Below are positions 21,201 to 29,534 of a stretch of 64,000 bases of DNA, piece after piece (the stretch's first letter is position 1; each line of letters starts with the position of its first letter). Source of the DNA: JBCCCJ01 sp039029315. Lineage in GTDB: Bacteria > Bacteroidota > Bacteroidia > J057. The DNA lies in contig JBCCGK010000014.1 in the NCBI GenBank assembly GCA_039029315.1, positions 62,001 through 126,000 on the forward strand. The letters are read 5' to 3'. The notes below the pieces were generated by a model, which was given only the letters and a program-made list of their open reading frames with translations, did not search any database and had not been told where the DNA came from. A program made the translations under genes and the position numbers.

Positions 21201-21853
21201 AGGCTGGAGGAGCACTAGTAAATGTTACGGTTGGTGTTCAGATAGTCAGATTTAATCGAGGTCCTAATAAAGGTGAGGCTTTCCTTTTCTATTATATCTC
21301 AGGAGGGTGGGGGACTAACTTTAATATCATAGAACAAGCTGATAATCTTTTGCTAGATAATGCGAAAAAAAGATTGTCGAATCTATTAGATACGAAATCT
21401 TTGTTTTTGCCAGAGGCTTCTCTTGATATTTCTGTTAATTGGTTTTCTGCTAACTTTAGTGGCCCTGAAAGTGAACTCTCCCCAGAAACCTGGAAAGGAG
21501 AAGGAGAATTTAAAAGCGTTGAGATTCTGACCGTTGGAATATTCCATGCTTCTATCGGAGGGTCAGGCACAGAATTTTCAGGAGATGGTGGTCGATGGAA
21601 AGGGGTGAGTAAAAATATAACGATTGGTGCTACGACAAATTGGTTTGATCTTTCTTTTGGACAGCCTAGTGCTGGCGTTTCATTTACTTCTGAAGGTTTT
21701 CCAGGATATGATGATACCTTTGAATGGCTGGAAAAGGCAAGTAACTTCTTATTGAGAGATAGAAGCCCAAAATATAAGCCTCTTCCTCATGGATTTAATC
21801 CTTCACCTAAAGAAGATGTTGAAAGAAGAAAGAAAAGAAGAAGAAGAAATTAG
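15284..21853 (+). CDS. Giant CBM6-like/ThuA-like/propeller/DUF6443/RHS polymorphic toxin ('B' protein, cassette 2)
   Basis: 2189 residues, ATG start. The signal peptide ends near residue 37. A CBM6-like domain (VVIEAENYS) follows, then a Gly-rich linker near 211-225, a ThuA/amidotransferase-like fold (KVLFVVGNPS) at about 230-433 and propeller-like repeats at about 541-890. DUF6443 starts near 955 (NHIISRTPRIPV), then YD repeats, and an RHS core at about 1844-1908 (RFTYNGKELISEFGIRWADY, ending SLVDPNGK). The tip is ~280 residues. It is beta-rich, ends in a Lys/Arg-rich tail (RRKKRRRRN) and has no motif I recognise. The N-terminal modules differ completely from those of B1, while the DUF6443-RHS half is homologous, so modules have been exchanged at both ends. 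No immunity-like gene follows. Confidence 0.88.
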   Translation: MNCLKHNCTRYPYARLFLFGWLFSLWGMAGLYAQTCFLESGGEVVIEAENYSAQQTGSGNASGSSWTSISDGASSGGTALQATPNTGVYTGLNLNGPRLDYEVYFSTPGTYEVWVRAQGGSSTDDSFHAGIDGQGLTNLSGWGLNVNGPWGWTRWANAGDPVTFTVSNAGQHTFNLWMREDGVEIDKIVLTSIGTYPSGTGPAVSSTGSCGSGGSGGGGGGGNSTPPAGQKVLFVVGNPSLNASDLAFKDMLETDLGYEVTVANDDGISESASDGHDLILISSTVNSGKVGNTFNNTPIPLGTWERGLFDNLGIVASNAQNQTDYGLSAGGSIDFINPSDGMSGGASGNVQMFNSSTDMAWAIPNANATIIAMKPGQSEVHYFRYDAGVQMYDGKIAPATRFILPLSNNAAVNLTSLGLDLLKEGIEFILPPFEPFIPQLEGPVCFLQEPNSDQNFTGITLADGSSVVIGTSNASPRVHHQYQHILGASNSYFTIDTIKGAPHDTVICRVLNVPGSSPNYQFVDCQTIDLSQYTITSTTSQVIRDYDIIASRIAADGTVLWSKTFGSFGFDWFSSNLGTNLTVGSDGNLLMAMSRSAVYTQPLRPLLVKVDVATGDVIWSKYDTSLMGDDRIKSLFKTSDDHLITTGPSFAGVWNCHLQKLDENTGFVTGKFYQVPGASGLQTRGDQVLEGGDGSYLLNANHYTSTYSNYTSLLINTANDGNTVNWAKQITHSNPAFLDQCKMAFSHVQAHPEGGYVGIGFSECDVAQKEMLMARIDADGNLIWMQSYGHPTEALVGLRVAVLGGGDLAVVGHSDSENFVARISESNGALVWAHGFSPTSEGVSFSIEVLSFDRIFVIGRTIHSGAIVSQFGADGMPTTAYGCQINDLTPQLVISDVQAVLADRSIGIYNMSPYQYNPVQMFEHIEDKGVSNKEVCPGFISECDNAPFKAATPTLGTNHIISRTPRIPVNSIDEILTNGSAMARDMHETVAYYNRLGWETEKVLVNASPNLDDIISFQAYDGLGRTTRQYLPFNDAGPKGSLRLGTPNVDNIYSPPVVAQANFYDNDVYPQMGGLDSDKGFPFAEVDMEFSPLGRVFEQGAPGSSWQLGAATSKSDYLAWDSPDIPASLELLYYGVNPESEANKIASHFQAGDVYVSRAEDENGSVSFTFVDKLGRTLMTSVMVSGTDPLTATYASTLNLYDQWGNVRFVIQPQGYEELKTNPKLAEDILNRWAFQYVYDERLRLIEKKVPGAGWVHMVYNRLNQIVMTQDANQRELSVNNKLHPEWQYTKYDGLGRPIITGIYQATDANLDSREELQAKVNDETNLFESRSSSGIDDFNGTTFYGYTNVAFPPLSEGTVLSMTYFDDYDYDFDGTPDVSFVPEVECPNAEPNLRTQGMITGIRTGVLGLQEQFLLTATFYDSYGRELQSQAENLLGGIDISTSKTNFVGETQKTIRRHATTANQVTMINRFCYDHFGRLIRTTQQTDENPEEVLAELRYNVLGQLEEKDLLTTSGTALQSIDYLYNVRGWMTDINKVDPVVHPTPVLAADNDLFSMRLHYNTSVDGTPVSNFNGSITGVEWQNGFQSQISSNTYTYDRMYRLLTADYQVKTPASGGWTDPASDFNSSYSYDLNGNLMSLTRQGPNAQNLIDDLTYNYGTIKSNQLVSVTDAAVPTPGLIEFVDGNSGTDYEYDENGNLIKDLNKGNEMQYNHLNKVREVSITSGPDDGGTLTYLYGADGNKLRQIMERADGTIESRDYIQGFQYITNSNGTQLEFITHTEGRLVPDGSGGYEYQVHLTDHQGNVRAVVGRDANGDADLLETKDYYAFGMEMATEGATNTTPQNRFTYNGKELISEFGIRWADYGARWYDASIGRWNGVDAFAERYTNKSPYTYVLNNPISLVDPNGKEVVTYDATAAMIVNAFNSVGKDGKATFQGNSEPYTPSTTTSDPSSAPDKEPDAEGYSAEFSVAVEAGGALVNVTVGVQIVRFNRGPNKGEAFLFYYISGGWGTNFNIIEQADNLLLDNAKKRLSNLLDTKSLFLPEASLDISVNWFSANFSGPESELSPETWKGEGEFKSVEILTVGIFHASIGGSGTEFSGDGGRWKGVSKNITIGATTNWFDLSFGQPSAGVSFTSEGFPGYDDTFEWLEKASNFLLRDRSPKYKPLPHGFNPSPKEDVERRKKRRRRN

Positions 21854-21918
21854 TGTTTGTCAATAAGATAGAATGAATTGGATTTTCTTTTTCTTTTGAA
21901 AAATTCTCTATTACATAT

Positions 21919-21949
21919 GCCATTCTAGGCCATATTGGTCTGGAATGGC
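21919..21949. terminator. Hairpin between convergent RHS B2 and CHAT2
   Basis: A 14-bp inverted repeat with two mismatches has arms 21919-21932 and 21936-21949 (GCCATTCTAGGCCA and TGGTCTGGAATGGC) around a 3-base loop. It lies 65 bases after the B2 stop codon. There is only a weak T-rich tail (TTATTCAATCTTT), so termination is likely but not certain. Confidence 0.55.
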
Positions 21950-22041
21950 TTATTCAATCTTTATAAGACTCGTTAGACTTAATACGTTTTGCCTGCTCCC
22001 ACCCCCATCACGCAAACGTATCAAGTCCACGTCGAAGACAT

Positions 22042-22094
22042 AGACGAGAGACGATTGAGGCGTTGGGTGGCGGGATGGCTATCGTCTTTCGTCT
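22042..22094. repeat. Inverted repeat at the 3' end of CHAT2
   Basis: AGACGAGAGACGAT (22042-22055) is matched by ATCGTCTTTCGTCT (22081-22094) with one mismatch, around a 25-base loop. The second arm overlaps the CHAT2 stop codon. There is no T-tract, so a terminator or RNA-stabilising role is only a guess. Confidence 0.5.
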
Positions 22095-24999
22095 AGCTAG
22101 CCGGTGTTCTCCATCTCCTCTTGCCAATCAACAATAGCACCACTCCTATTCCTGCCACAATCATCACCCACCAACCCCACCAAAGTCCATGCTCCTCCAA
22201 AGGCTCTGCATCCCCAATCAACACAAAGTTCGCCCACATGCGTGGATCATGGAGATACTCAGGTGCATGCGCCAAAAAATCCAGCTTCGCTTGCTGCAAA
22301 GCCTCATCTTTTGGAAGTCCCTGCTTCAGATGCCCATAAAAAAGCGGCATCAAGTCCTTGGCGACCAGTCCATTCGCTTCCCAAAGACTCATGAGCACAC
22401 TTGGACAACCCGCATATTGGAACGCCTGAGCCAGACTGCGTATGCCTTCCCCTTTGGCAAAGGGACCATAGCCTGTATGACAAGCACTCAGAACGGCTAA
22501 CTCTGCTGCCAGAGAGAGGTGATATAATTCATATGCATAGAGGTGTCCATCCTCCTTTATGTCTGGATCTGTCTGGAAGAGTAGGCTGGATTGAGAAGGC
22601 TGATCGGCATTGGGGAAGCCATGCATGGCAAAGTGTAGGATCTGAGCAGATAAGCCGGATTGTCTGAACCGCTTTTCGGTCGCCTGAGATCCCACATATG
22701 CCTCTCCCCCCATCATGGCCTGTAAATTGAGAACCTCTTGTTCTGTATAGAGAAGCAGTAGATCCTTGTCGTAAGAGGCTCCAAATCCAACAAATGGCAA
22801 GCTTGGTTCAGGTTGAAAGGAGTCTCTGAATAAGAGTCTTGCCGAATTGACATAGGAAATTGGAAATCGATGCAGCAAATAGTCAGATGTTTGATTGTCC
22901 TGATGATCGGGCAATAGCTCAAATGGCAAATACCCAATCAGGCCATCAGAGGCGATGATGAGGCGATCAACAGAAGAAAAAATTGGCAATACAGGTTTCC
23001 ACAACCATTCCTTTAGTGAATAAAGGCCATCCTGAAATGAGCTGGAAGTTATTATGTCAGCATCCTGATGAAGATAATCCAGCGTCTGTTTGAGGAGATC
23101 TTGATGAGGAGAGATCGAATCCAGGAGGTGAAATGATGCCTGATTCTCAGTGATGGCAATGGCATAAAGTGCCTGTTGTCCCCAGAAATATTCCAAAAAC
23201 CCCGCATTCCTGTCAGAAAGCTGAGCTTGTACCTCTTTCAATGTATTTCCTGCTGATTGGGAAATGACCTGAGAATACCGTGGATAATGCTCCTGAAAAT
23301 GAAGCTGCAACAAGGCTAGTTGTTGCTCTTTTTCCCATTCCCGGTTCTTGTTCAATGAGAGGAGAGAATCATCGATGGGATCAGCCATACTGAGTTGACT
23401 GACTTGTTCATGGTAAAATTGGCGCTCTTTCAGCAGGATTTGTTCTTCTGCTCGTAAGGAATCTGGTATGGTGGACAGAATACTGGCATCTCCTGTTAAT
23501 AATTCTGCTGTGAGAAGGACCGCTTTGCTTTGCTCCATGAGTTGAAAAGCGATATCTACATAAGCGGTGGAATCTGTCATTTGGTACAAATGCCATGCGG
23601 TTTCTATGGCTCCTTCAAAAGCTGGGTAACCATCCTCCATCATGAACAATCGGGATTGATCTGCCCGAATCCGATACAAATCACGCTGAATGATCTCAGC
23701 TACTAGCTGATAGGTATGCATACAAGCCAAAAAATCTTCTTTCTTGCCAGATTGTTTGGCTAGTATTAATTGTAATTCAGCTTTTTTCCTGAACAGATTG
23801 ATATGGGTTTTGTTGTCGATTTTGATGTCATCAACTGAAGGATTGTCCTGAATATTGGAAGAAGAGAAGCGAATACAAAAATAAGGGATTGCATGCTGGA
23901 AATGGACGAGGGCTGAATCATAGATTCCTTTTAATCGATAAATCTCTCCCAGCAAATAGATAGACCGACCAATTTCGAGATGGTTAGGAGATTGGATAAA
24001 TGTTGTAAAGAATGCTTGTTGCAGACCAATCGTTTCTTGTAACATCTTATGCGCCTGATCCAATTCTCCTTTTTCATAAAAAGCATGACTGAGAATTAAT
24101 TTTGCCTCCCATTCGCGATTTGCCCTTGCTCCTTCTGTTGGAAGACCAGGAAGTAATTGGAGGATCTTCTTTCCAGTCTCAATTGCTTGATCATGATTGT
24201 TCACTTCTATGTGAGCAAACCCTAGGATAAGGTAGGCTCGGGAGTGGAGGAAGGGATTGGTGAGAGGAGAGGCATTGAAAAGATCAAGAGATTTTTTTGC
24301 AAATTTAAATGAGGAATCCTGTTCTCCAATTATTTGATAGGCAGAAGATAGGTGTTGGTAGGCAATGACAGTGAGATCGATGATCTCATTTTTATCTTGT
24401 GGTAAGTCTTGGAGTTGTCGTAAACATTGCTGCAAATATTGAATCCCACGATGGCCATCCCCTTCTTCCATGATCATGGCTCCAACATTGCTGGTCAATT
24501 GGGCATATTGGCTTTTTGCTCGTTCAGATGTTCCATATTCCTCCATCCAATTCTCGGCCTTTCGTAGATAATAATCTCGTTTATGCCTTTGTTTTCGATA
24601 GGCAGCCATAACGACTAGATCATTGTACAAACTCAAAAAAAGAGAGGACTCGGCCGGGAGATATTTGTTCGCCTCTATTTCAATGTGTGCAATCAATGTA
24701 TCTAATACAGACAGATCTCCATGTTGATACAAAAGAATGGCCCGTATTTGCATGGACCTGATGTATTGAGAGTAATTCTCAAGTCTGAAACTGACAATCT
24801 CGGCTTGTTCATAATAATAAACCGCACTGTCGAATTTCATTTGATTGGTTAGCTGTTGTGCTTGTTGGATATAGGATTCTAACAACAGACTATCTGGAGG
24901 CTGGGCAATTCCTCGAACATGCAGAAACATGAAGGCAAGACAAACAATTCCCCTTGCAGATTGGGAAAAAGCAGAAACAAAATTGAGAGGTTTATGCAT
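22093..24999 (-). CDS. TPR-CHAT caspase-like protein (CHAT2)
   Basis: 968 residues, ATG at 24999. The signal peptide runs to about residue 32 (CLAFMFLHVRGIAQ). TPR-like repeats occupy about 35-480. The CHAT domain has His793 in HFAMHGF and Cys840 in LSACHTG, both present, so the protease is probably active. The TM anchor is near the C-terminus (WWVMIVAGIGVVLLLIG) with a short basic tail. It overlaps the end of CHAT3 by 8 bases, which indicates translational coupling in one operon. The NPSVDDIK motif between the TPR and CHAT parts matches NPPLEDVK in CHAT3 and NPPIEDLK in CHAT4. The three are therefore closer to each other than to CHAT1. It is the last gene of the minus-strand unit and faces the RHS B2 gene. 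Confidence 0.9.
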   Translation of the reverse strand: MHKPLNFVSAFSQSARGIVCLAFMFLHVRGIAQPPDSLLLESYIQQAQQLTNQMKFDSAVYYYEQAEIVSFRLENYSQYIRSMQIRAILLYQHGDLSVLDTLIAHIEIEANKYLPAESSLFLSLYNDLVVMAAYRKQRHKRDYYLRKAENWMEEYGTSERAKSQYAQLTSNVGAMIMEEGDGHRGIQYLQQCLRQLQDLPQDKNEIIDLTVIAYQHLSSAYQIIGEQDSSFKFAKKSLDLFNASPLTNPFLHSRAYLILGFAHIEVNNHDQAIETGKKILQLLPGLPTEGARANREWEAKLILSHAFYEKGELDQAHKMLQETIGLQQAFFTTFIQSPNHLEIGRSIYLLGEIYRLKGIYDSALVHFQHAIPYFCIRFSSSNIQDNPSVDDIKIDNKTHINLFRKKAELQLILAKQSGKKEDFLACMHTYQLVAEIIQRDLYRIRADQSRLFMMEDGYPAFEGAIETAWHLYQMTDSTAYVDIAFQLMEQSKAVLLTAELLTGDASILSTIPDSLRAEEQILLKERQFYHEQVSQLSMADPIDDSLLSLNKNREWEKEQQLALLQLHFQEHYPRYSQVISQSAGNTLKEVQAQLSDRNAGFLEYFWGQQALYAIAITENQASFHLLDSISPHQDLLKQTLDYLHQDADIITSSSFQDGLYSLKEWLWKPVLPIFSSVDRLIIASDGLIGYLPFELLPDHQDNQTSDYLLHRFPISYVNSARLLFRDSFQPEPSLPFVGFGASYDKDLLLLYTEQEVLNLQAMMGGEAYVGSQATEKRFRQSGLSAQILHFAMHGFPNADQPSQSSLLFQTDPDIKEDGHLYAYELYHLSLAAELAVLSACHTGYGPFAKGEGIRSLAQAFQYAGCPSVLMSLWEANGLVAKDLMPLFYGHLKQGLPKDEALQQAKLDFLAHAPEYLHDPRMWANFVLIGDAEPLEEHGLWWGWWVMIVAGIGVVLLLIGKRRWRTPAS

Positions 25000-27886
25000 G
25001 TTGCTGTGATCGTATTCTCCATAAAATTAACCCTAGGATCAAGCCTATTGCCAATAGCCACCATGTCCACTTCATGCTGGAGGCTTGCTCTATCGGTTCA
25101 GGATTCCCAATTAAAACAAAATTCGCCCACATACGGGGATCATGCAAATGTTCAGGGGAATTTGCCAGAAAATCCAATTTTGCCTGCCGGAGCGCTTCAT
25201 TTTTTGAATACCCCTGCTTCAAATAGACATAAAATAAGGGCATCAACTCCTTTGCTACGACTCCATTCGCTTCCCAAAGACTCATCACCACACTTGGACA
25301 ACCAGCATATTGGAAGGCAAGTGCAAGACTGCGAATTCCTTCTCCTTTGGCAATCGGACCATAGCCGGTGTGGCAGGCGCTGAGGACTGCAAGTTGAGCA
25401 GACAGTTCTAGGTTATACAATTCAAAGGCATACAGTTGTCCATCTTCTTCAGTGGAAGTATCAGCATGAAACAAAAGATAGGATTGACTAGGATTGTCCG
25501 AATCAGGAAATCCATGCATAGCCAGATGGAGGATATTTCCATCTGGAGCGACTGTTCTGAACTGTTCTTCTGTTGCACCAATTCCCTTATATCCATCCCC
25601 TCCCATCAGCTGCTGAAGTTCGTCAACCTCTTTCTCTGTATAGGGAAGAAGTAATTCGCCTTGATATCTCGGCCCAAAACCGATAAATGGCAGACTCTCT
25701 TCGTTTTTCGGAGGCTGCCTGGATAAGAAAGTGGCAGAATTGGCATAAGATATAGCAAAACGATCGATGAGATAATTAGGAGTTGTGGTGGATGGTTCTC
25801 TGACAAGAATGTCAAATGGAAGATAGCCCAGAGGACCATCTGGAATAATGATCAATTTGTTGGTGGATTGTAAATCCTGGATCAGAGGCGCAATCAACCA
25901 TTGATACAACTCAGACATGGGGTGGGTGAGAGCGTGCTCCTCCTCGAATCGTTGAGGCGTATGCAATGAATTCAAGATATTCGTTAACTCCTTGCGATAG
26001 TGATGAGCTGTATCAAGTTTTTGGAAGCCGATATGAGGTCCATTGATCCAGATGGCATAAACCGCTTCCTTACTCCAATAATATTCGAGCAGGCAAGTGT
26101 TTTGAGTTGAAGTCTTTTCCTGGACCTCTCGGAGGGAAATGGATGCTTGTTCATATCGAATATCATGATAAAGCGGGTAGTCATTCCTGAGATTCTTTTG
26201 TAGTTGATCGGATTGCAATTGCAGGTCAAAAATTCTCTTTTTTTGTTCTTTTAATAAGTAGTCATAATCATCATTCGTCGGAGATAGGGACAATAAGCGA
26301 TCCTTTTCCGAAGCAATATCCAACGCCAACGAATGCTCTATTTGGAGGATGGAGTCGGGAATTCCTGCCTGATACCTGGCCTCAGTATCTTTAAGCGACT
26401 CCAGCAGAAGTACTGCTTTGCTTCTTTCCATCAATTGAAAAGCCTGTTGAATATAGATAGAGTCATTCGTAAGCTGATACAATTCCCAACACAGATCTAT
26501 TGACTCATGAAATGCACGGGATGTGGATAGTAAAAAATGATAGGTTGACTCCTTCTTTTGGATGAGTCTTCTTTCTCGATCAGTCACCTCTATTAGCAAT
26601 CTATAAGAATTGAGTGCGGAATCCAGTCCAGTAATGCTGTTGGTTTCTGCGGCTAACTCCCTTTGAAGCTGAGCTCTGGCAATGAGAATTTCAGGCAGAT
26701 TATTTCCACTGGGCTTTACATCCTCTAAAGGAGGATTTGCGAGAAAATTTGAATCAGAAAATGTATAGCAATTGTTGAGGAGTGCAAGTTGATAATAGTC
26801 CAGGGCCTGGGTTTTATATCCTTGCGCTTCGGCGATTTTACCAAGACTTAAATAGGTCATCCCAATGTATGTATGTCTGGGAGAGCTTTGCGGGCTAAGA
26901 ATCAGCTTCTGCCACATCTTTAATTCTCTTTTTTTGGCAAGTTCTGCCTTGTCATACACTTTATTCTCATAGTAGCATCTGGAAAGAATAGCCAGGAATT
27001 GGGCTTCGAATTGATCTCTTTTTCTGTTTTCCTCAAGTGTTGATAAGAGTTGGAGAAACTCTTGACATATCAGCAAAGACTGATCATAGTTTTTTGTTCC
27101 CGCAATTGATCTGGCCAAGCGGAGGTTGAGCATGAGAGACAGATGGACGTCTTTAGCTTTATAAAGCTTCTGAAGTTTGCTGGCCCGAAGGCAGTATTCC
27201 ACCGATCGTTCATATTCTTGCAAATAGGAATAAGCATGGCCAATGGAAGAAATAGCATTGATAGCAGTATTCGTTGAGAACCAATTTGCTTGACTAATTT
27301 TGGGCTCAACTTCATCCAGGACCCTTTGTTGATACTCAATGGCTTTAAAATAATCTTTTTCTTCAATCATATAGGCTCCTAAGTTGGTCAACAGGGACAA
27401 ATGAAATCTCATTGGAAGTCCTTCTGTTCCATAAGAATCCATCCAATCCATGGCTTTTTGCACATAAACATCCCGTCGAATCCTGTCTTTTTGGTAAGCT
27501 GAAATGTTTGCCTGATTAATATAAATTGCCTGGAATTGCTGATTATCCTCAGTCAGATATTGAACAGCTTCCTTCTCCATAAAGTTACCAGATTGCACAG
27601 CTTTATCTATATTTTTGATTCTCAGCCAGGTGTTATTTTCCATGTAGAGACCATTAATATAGAGTTGATAAAGATCAAGTTCCTTGAACAACTGATAAGA
27701 GAGTTGTCGATAATGCAAGGAGCTGTCATATTTGCCTTCATTAAAAAGATGAGAAGCAAGAGTATCGTATGCCGCAGCCTGAGTACTATCTTTTTCCTGA
27801 GAATATGAAGAGAGAAAGAGAGAAATGCAGAGCAGAAAAAGAATTAAGACCTGTTTCCGATAGGGATGTATGGAATAACATTTCAT
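24992..27886 (-). CDS. TPR-CHAT caspase-like protein (CHAT3)
   Basis: About 964 residues from the chosen ATG at 27886. This start gives a clean signal peptide (QVLILFLLCISLFLSSYSQ). The frame is open further upstream to a start at 28012, which would add 42 residues without signal-peptide character. TPR-like repeats are followed by a CHAT domain with His in HLAMHGF (codon 25514-25516) and Cys in LSACHTG (codon 25373-25375). A C-terminal TM segment (WWLLAIGLILGLILWRI) ends in a short basic tail. It lies downstream of the anti-sigma-like gene and overlaps CHAT2 by 8 bases. It is probably a periplasmic, membrane-tethered peptidase whose TPRs bind a partner (inference). Confidence 0.88.
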   Translation of the reverse strand: MKCYSIHPYRKQVLILFLLCISLFLSSYSQEKDSTQAAAYDTLASHLFNEGKYDSSLHYRQLSYQLFKELDLYQLYINGLYMENNTWLRIKNIDKAVQSGNFMEKEAVQYLTEDNQQFQAIYINQANISAYQKDRIRRDVYVQKAMDWMDSYGTEGLPMRFHLSLLTNLGAYMIEEKDYFKAIEYQQRVLDEVEPKISQANWFSTNTAINAISSIGHAYSYLQEYERSVEYCLRASKLQKLYKAKDVHLSLMLNLRLARSIAGTKNYDQSLLICQEFLQLLSTLEENRKRDQFEAQFLAILSRCYYENKVYDKAELAKKRELKMWQKLILSPQSSPRHTYIGMTYLSLGKIAEAQGYKTQALDYYQLALLNNCYTFSDSNFLANPPLEDVKPSGNNLPEILIARAQLQRELAAETNSITGLDSALNSYRLLIEVTDRERRLIQKKESTYHFLLSTSRAFHESIDLCWELYQLTNDSIYIQQAFQLMERSKAVLLLESLKDTEARYQAGIPDSILQIEHSLALDIASEKDRLLSLSPTNDDYDYLLKEQKKRIFDLQLQSDQLQKNLRNDYPLYHDIRYEQASISLREVQEKTSTQNTCLLEYYWSKEAVYAIWINGPHIGFQKLDTAHHYRKELTNILNSLHTPQRFEEEHALTHPMSELYQWLIAPLIQDLQSTNKLIIIPDGPLGYLPFDILVREPSTTTPNYLIDRFAISYANSATFLSRQPPKNEESLPFIGFGPRYQGELLLPYTEKEVDELQQLMGGDGYKGIGATEEQFRTVAPDGNILHLAMHGFPDSDNPSQSYLLFHADTSTEEDGQLYAFELYNLELSAQLAVLSACHTGYGPIAKGEGIRSLALAFQYAGCPSVVMSLWEANGVVAKELMPLFYVYLKQGYSKNEALRQAKLDFLANSPEHLHDPRMWANFVLIGNPEPIEQASSMKWTWWLLAIGLILGLILWRIRSQQHA

Positions 27887-28027
27887 ATGAAGTCGATTCT
27901 GAATAGAGGGATTGAGTGATATTGGCACAGAATAGAAAGAGCAAGTCCTGGGTGATTGAGAGACTTGTTTGCCTAGGATGACTGTCTTCAATTGTGAATA
28001 GTGAAGAAACAAAGTATGAAGAGGAAC

Positions 28028-28771
28028 TTACTCAAGGTCTGATAACAGCTTTTGTGCGCGAAGTTTGTAATATTTACTTCCATTCTGGGCTAACTCCCTG
28101 CTTTCTTTCCTGGCTTGTTCTACTTCTCCTTGTTTGAGTCGAATCAGAATGGAATACCATTTTCCTGCATCAATATAATTGGGGGATTGGAGAGATTGTA
28201 AATGTATCAAGGCAGAATCCAGACGATTCATGTTGAGATAGCAAATTCCTTGATAAAAACGAACTTCTTCCGATACAGCTGGGTTCTGCTCTATCAGGCT
28301 TGCGTAAATTGCTGATGCCTGGGTGAATTGTTTTTGTTCGTACAGAAGATGAGCTTTGGTAATGGTCTGCTCTAAAGAATCAGGATTGCGGATGATGGAG
28401 ACCTGTGGATGATTGTAATGACTGGTATAGAGATCTGTTGAATGTTGAGGCAGAGCAGAATTGACCACATACCAATCCATCAATACAATCAAGGCAACAC
28501 TCGCCGCCAAGGCAACATATTGCCACAGCCTGGGAAGTGTTGCAGGCTTGGGATTGGTCATGCGATCCCAATCATCCAGAAGAGATTTTTTGAGCTGAGT
28601 TCTCCCTTGGTGAAAGAGGGTTCCTTTGGCGAGAAGGAGTTCATCAACCTGTGTCCTCAGTTCTGCCGAGTGCTTGAGTACTTCTTCAAATGCCTTCGAT
28701 TCTGCTTCTTCCATCCTCCCTTCCAGGTAGCGCTCAATTTTTTCAATATCTTTTAAGTCATCTTCTTCCAT
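28028..28771 (-). CDS. Membrane-anchored TPR anti-sigma-like protein
   Basis: 247 residues from the ATG at 28771; an in-frame TTG lies at 28780. The acidic N-terminal ~80 residues (EEDDLKDIEKIERYLEGRM) resemble the cytoplasmic sigma-binding part of Bacteroidota anti-sigma factors but lack a zinc-finger motif. One TM segment sits near residues 90-110 (YVALAASVALIVLMDWYVV). The outer part has TPR-like helices (AHLLYEQKQFTQASAIYASL, FYQGICYLNMNRLDSALIHL). It is encoded just downstream of an ECF-type sigma factor and upstream of two CHAT proteins. Family context suggests that it holds the sigma factor at the membrane. The role and the release signal are inferred. Confidence 0.75.
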   Translation of the reverse strand: MEEDDLKDIEKIERYLEGRMEEAESKAFEEVLKHSAELRTQVDELLLAKGTLFHQGRTQLKKSLLDDWDRMTNPKPATLPRLWQYVALAASVALIVLMDWYVVNSALPQHSTDLYTSHYNHPQVSIIRNPDSLEQTITKAHLLYEQKQFTQASAIYASLIEQNPAVSEEVRFYQGICYLNMNRLDSALIHLQSLQSPNYIDAGKWYSILIRLKQGEVEQARKESRELAQNGSKYYKLRAQKLLSDLE

Positions 28772-28852
28772 ACTGATCAAATTCGTTCCTATACATTAGT
28801 TCCATCATGTTTGGAAATATCATCTCGAATTCAGAAAATTCACGACATGCGT

Positions 28853-29452
28853 CTATTCATAATATTGGTTCATCTTTCTTTGAAATGAGTGGGCAAGCTT
28901 TCTCAAGCGATTGAGACATTGAATCCGTTTGCTGGAAACACTCTTGGCATTTTGGAATCCGATCCGGTCGGCAATCTTTTGTGGAGAGAGGCCTTCGAAC
29001 TCTCTCAATATAAGAATGTCCCTACAAGAAGGCCCCAATTGATCGATCCATTGGTACAATTGCTGGATATCTTCTCGGACAAGGAGTTCTTCCAATCGAT
29101 TTTTTGCAGAGTCAGCGAGCATGGGCATTTCGTCCACCCAATGCGGTTGTCTTTGTTCTTTGTGATATTGCTTGATACTGTAATTGGAAAAAACCCGGTA
29201 GACATAGGTGGCCAGACTGCTCTTTCCCTGAAATTTGCCCAGCTGAATCTGGCGACTCACAGCAATGATCGAATCGGCATAAGCATCCTTGGCAGCTTCC
29301 AAAGAGATGTTAAATTTTCGTTTTCCCTTATATACATAGCCTCCATATTGCTGAAACAACCGCTGCACCCATCTTTCATGTTCGGCCCCTGATTTCTGTA
29401 GGCCTTCAATGAGTTCAGATTCAGAATATACGTTCTTTTTTTTGTTGAACAT
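28853..29452 (-). CDS. ECF-type RNA polymerase sigma factor of the CHAT operon
   Basis: 199 residues from the ATG at 29452 (MFNKKKNVYSES). The frame is open upstream to 29608, but that would overlap the end of CHAT4 and adds no domain. Region 2-like sequence is near residues 25-100 (ATYVYRVFSNYSIKQYHKE). Region 4 with a helix-turn-helix is near 145-190 (CRDILILREFEGLSPQKIA, SVSSKRIQCLNRLRKL). It lies between CHAT4 and the TPR anti-sigma-like gene, all on the minus strand. It probably drives its own operon in response to an envelope signal. Whether it also controls the RHS genes cannot be seen from the sequence. Confidence 0.85.
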   Translation of the reverse strand: MFNKKKNVYSESELIEGLQKSGAEHERWVQRLFQQYGGYVYKGKRKFNISLEAAKDAYADSIIAVSRQIQLGKFQGKSSLATYVYRVFSNYSIKQYHKEQRQPHWVDEMPMLADSAKNRLEELLVREDIQQLYQWIDQLGPSCRDILILREFEGLSPQKIADRIGFQNAKSVSSKRIQCLNRLRKLAHSFQRKMNQYYE

Positions 29453-29534
29453 ATCTATGTCGTCGCCAGATAAGCAGGTGCCAGATGGTTTGCTTGCAAA
29501 GATAGACGAAATTCTCGGCTTGTGGAGTAGGAAA

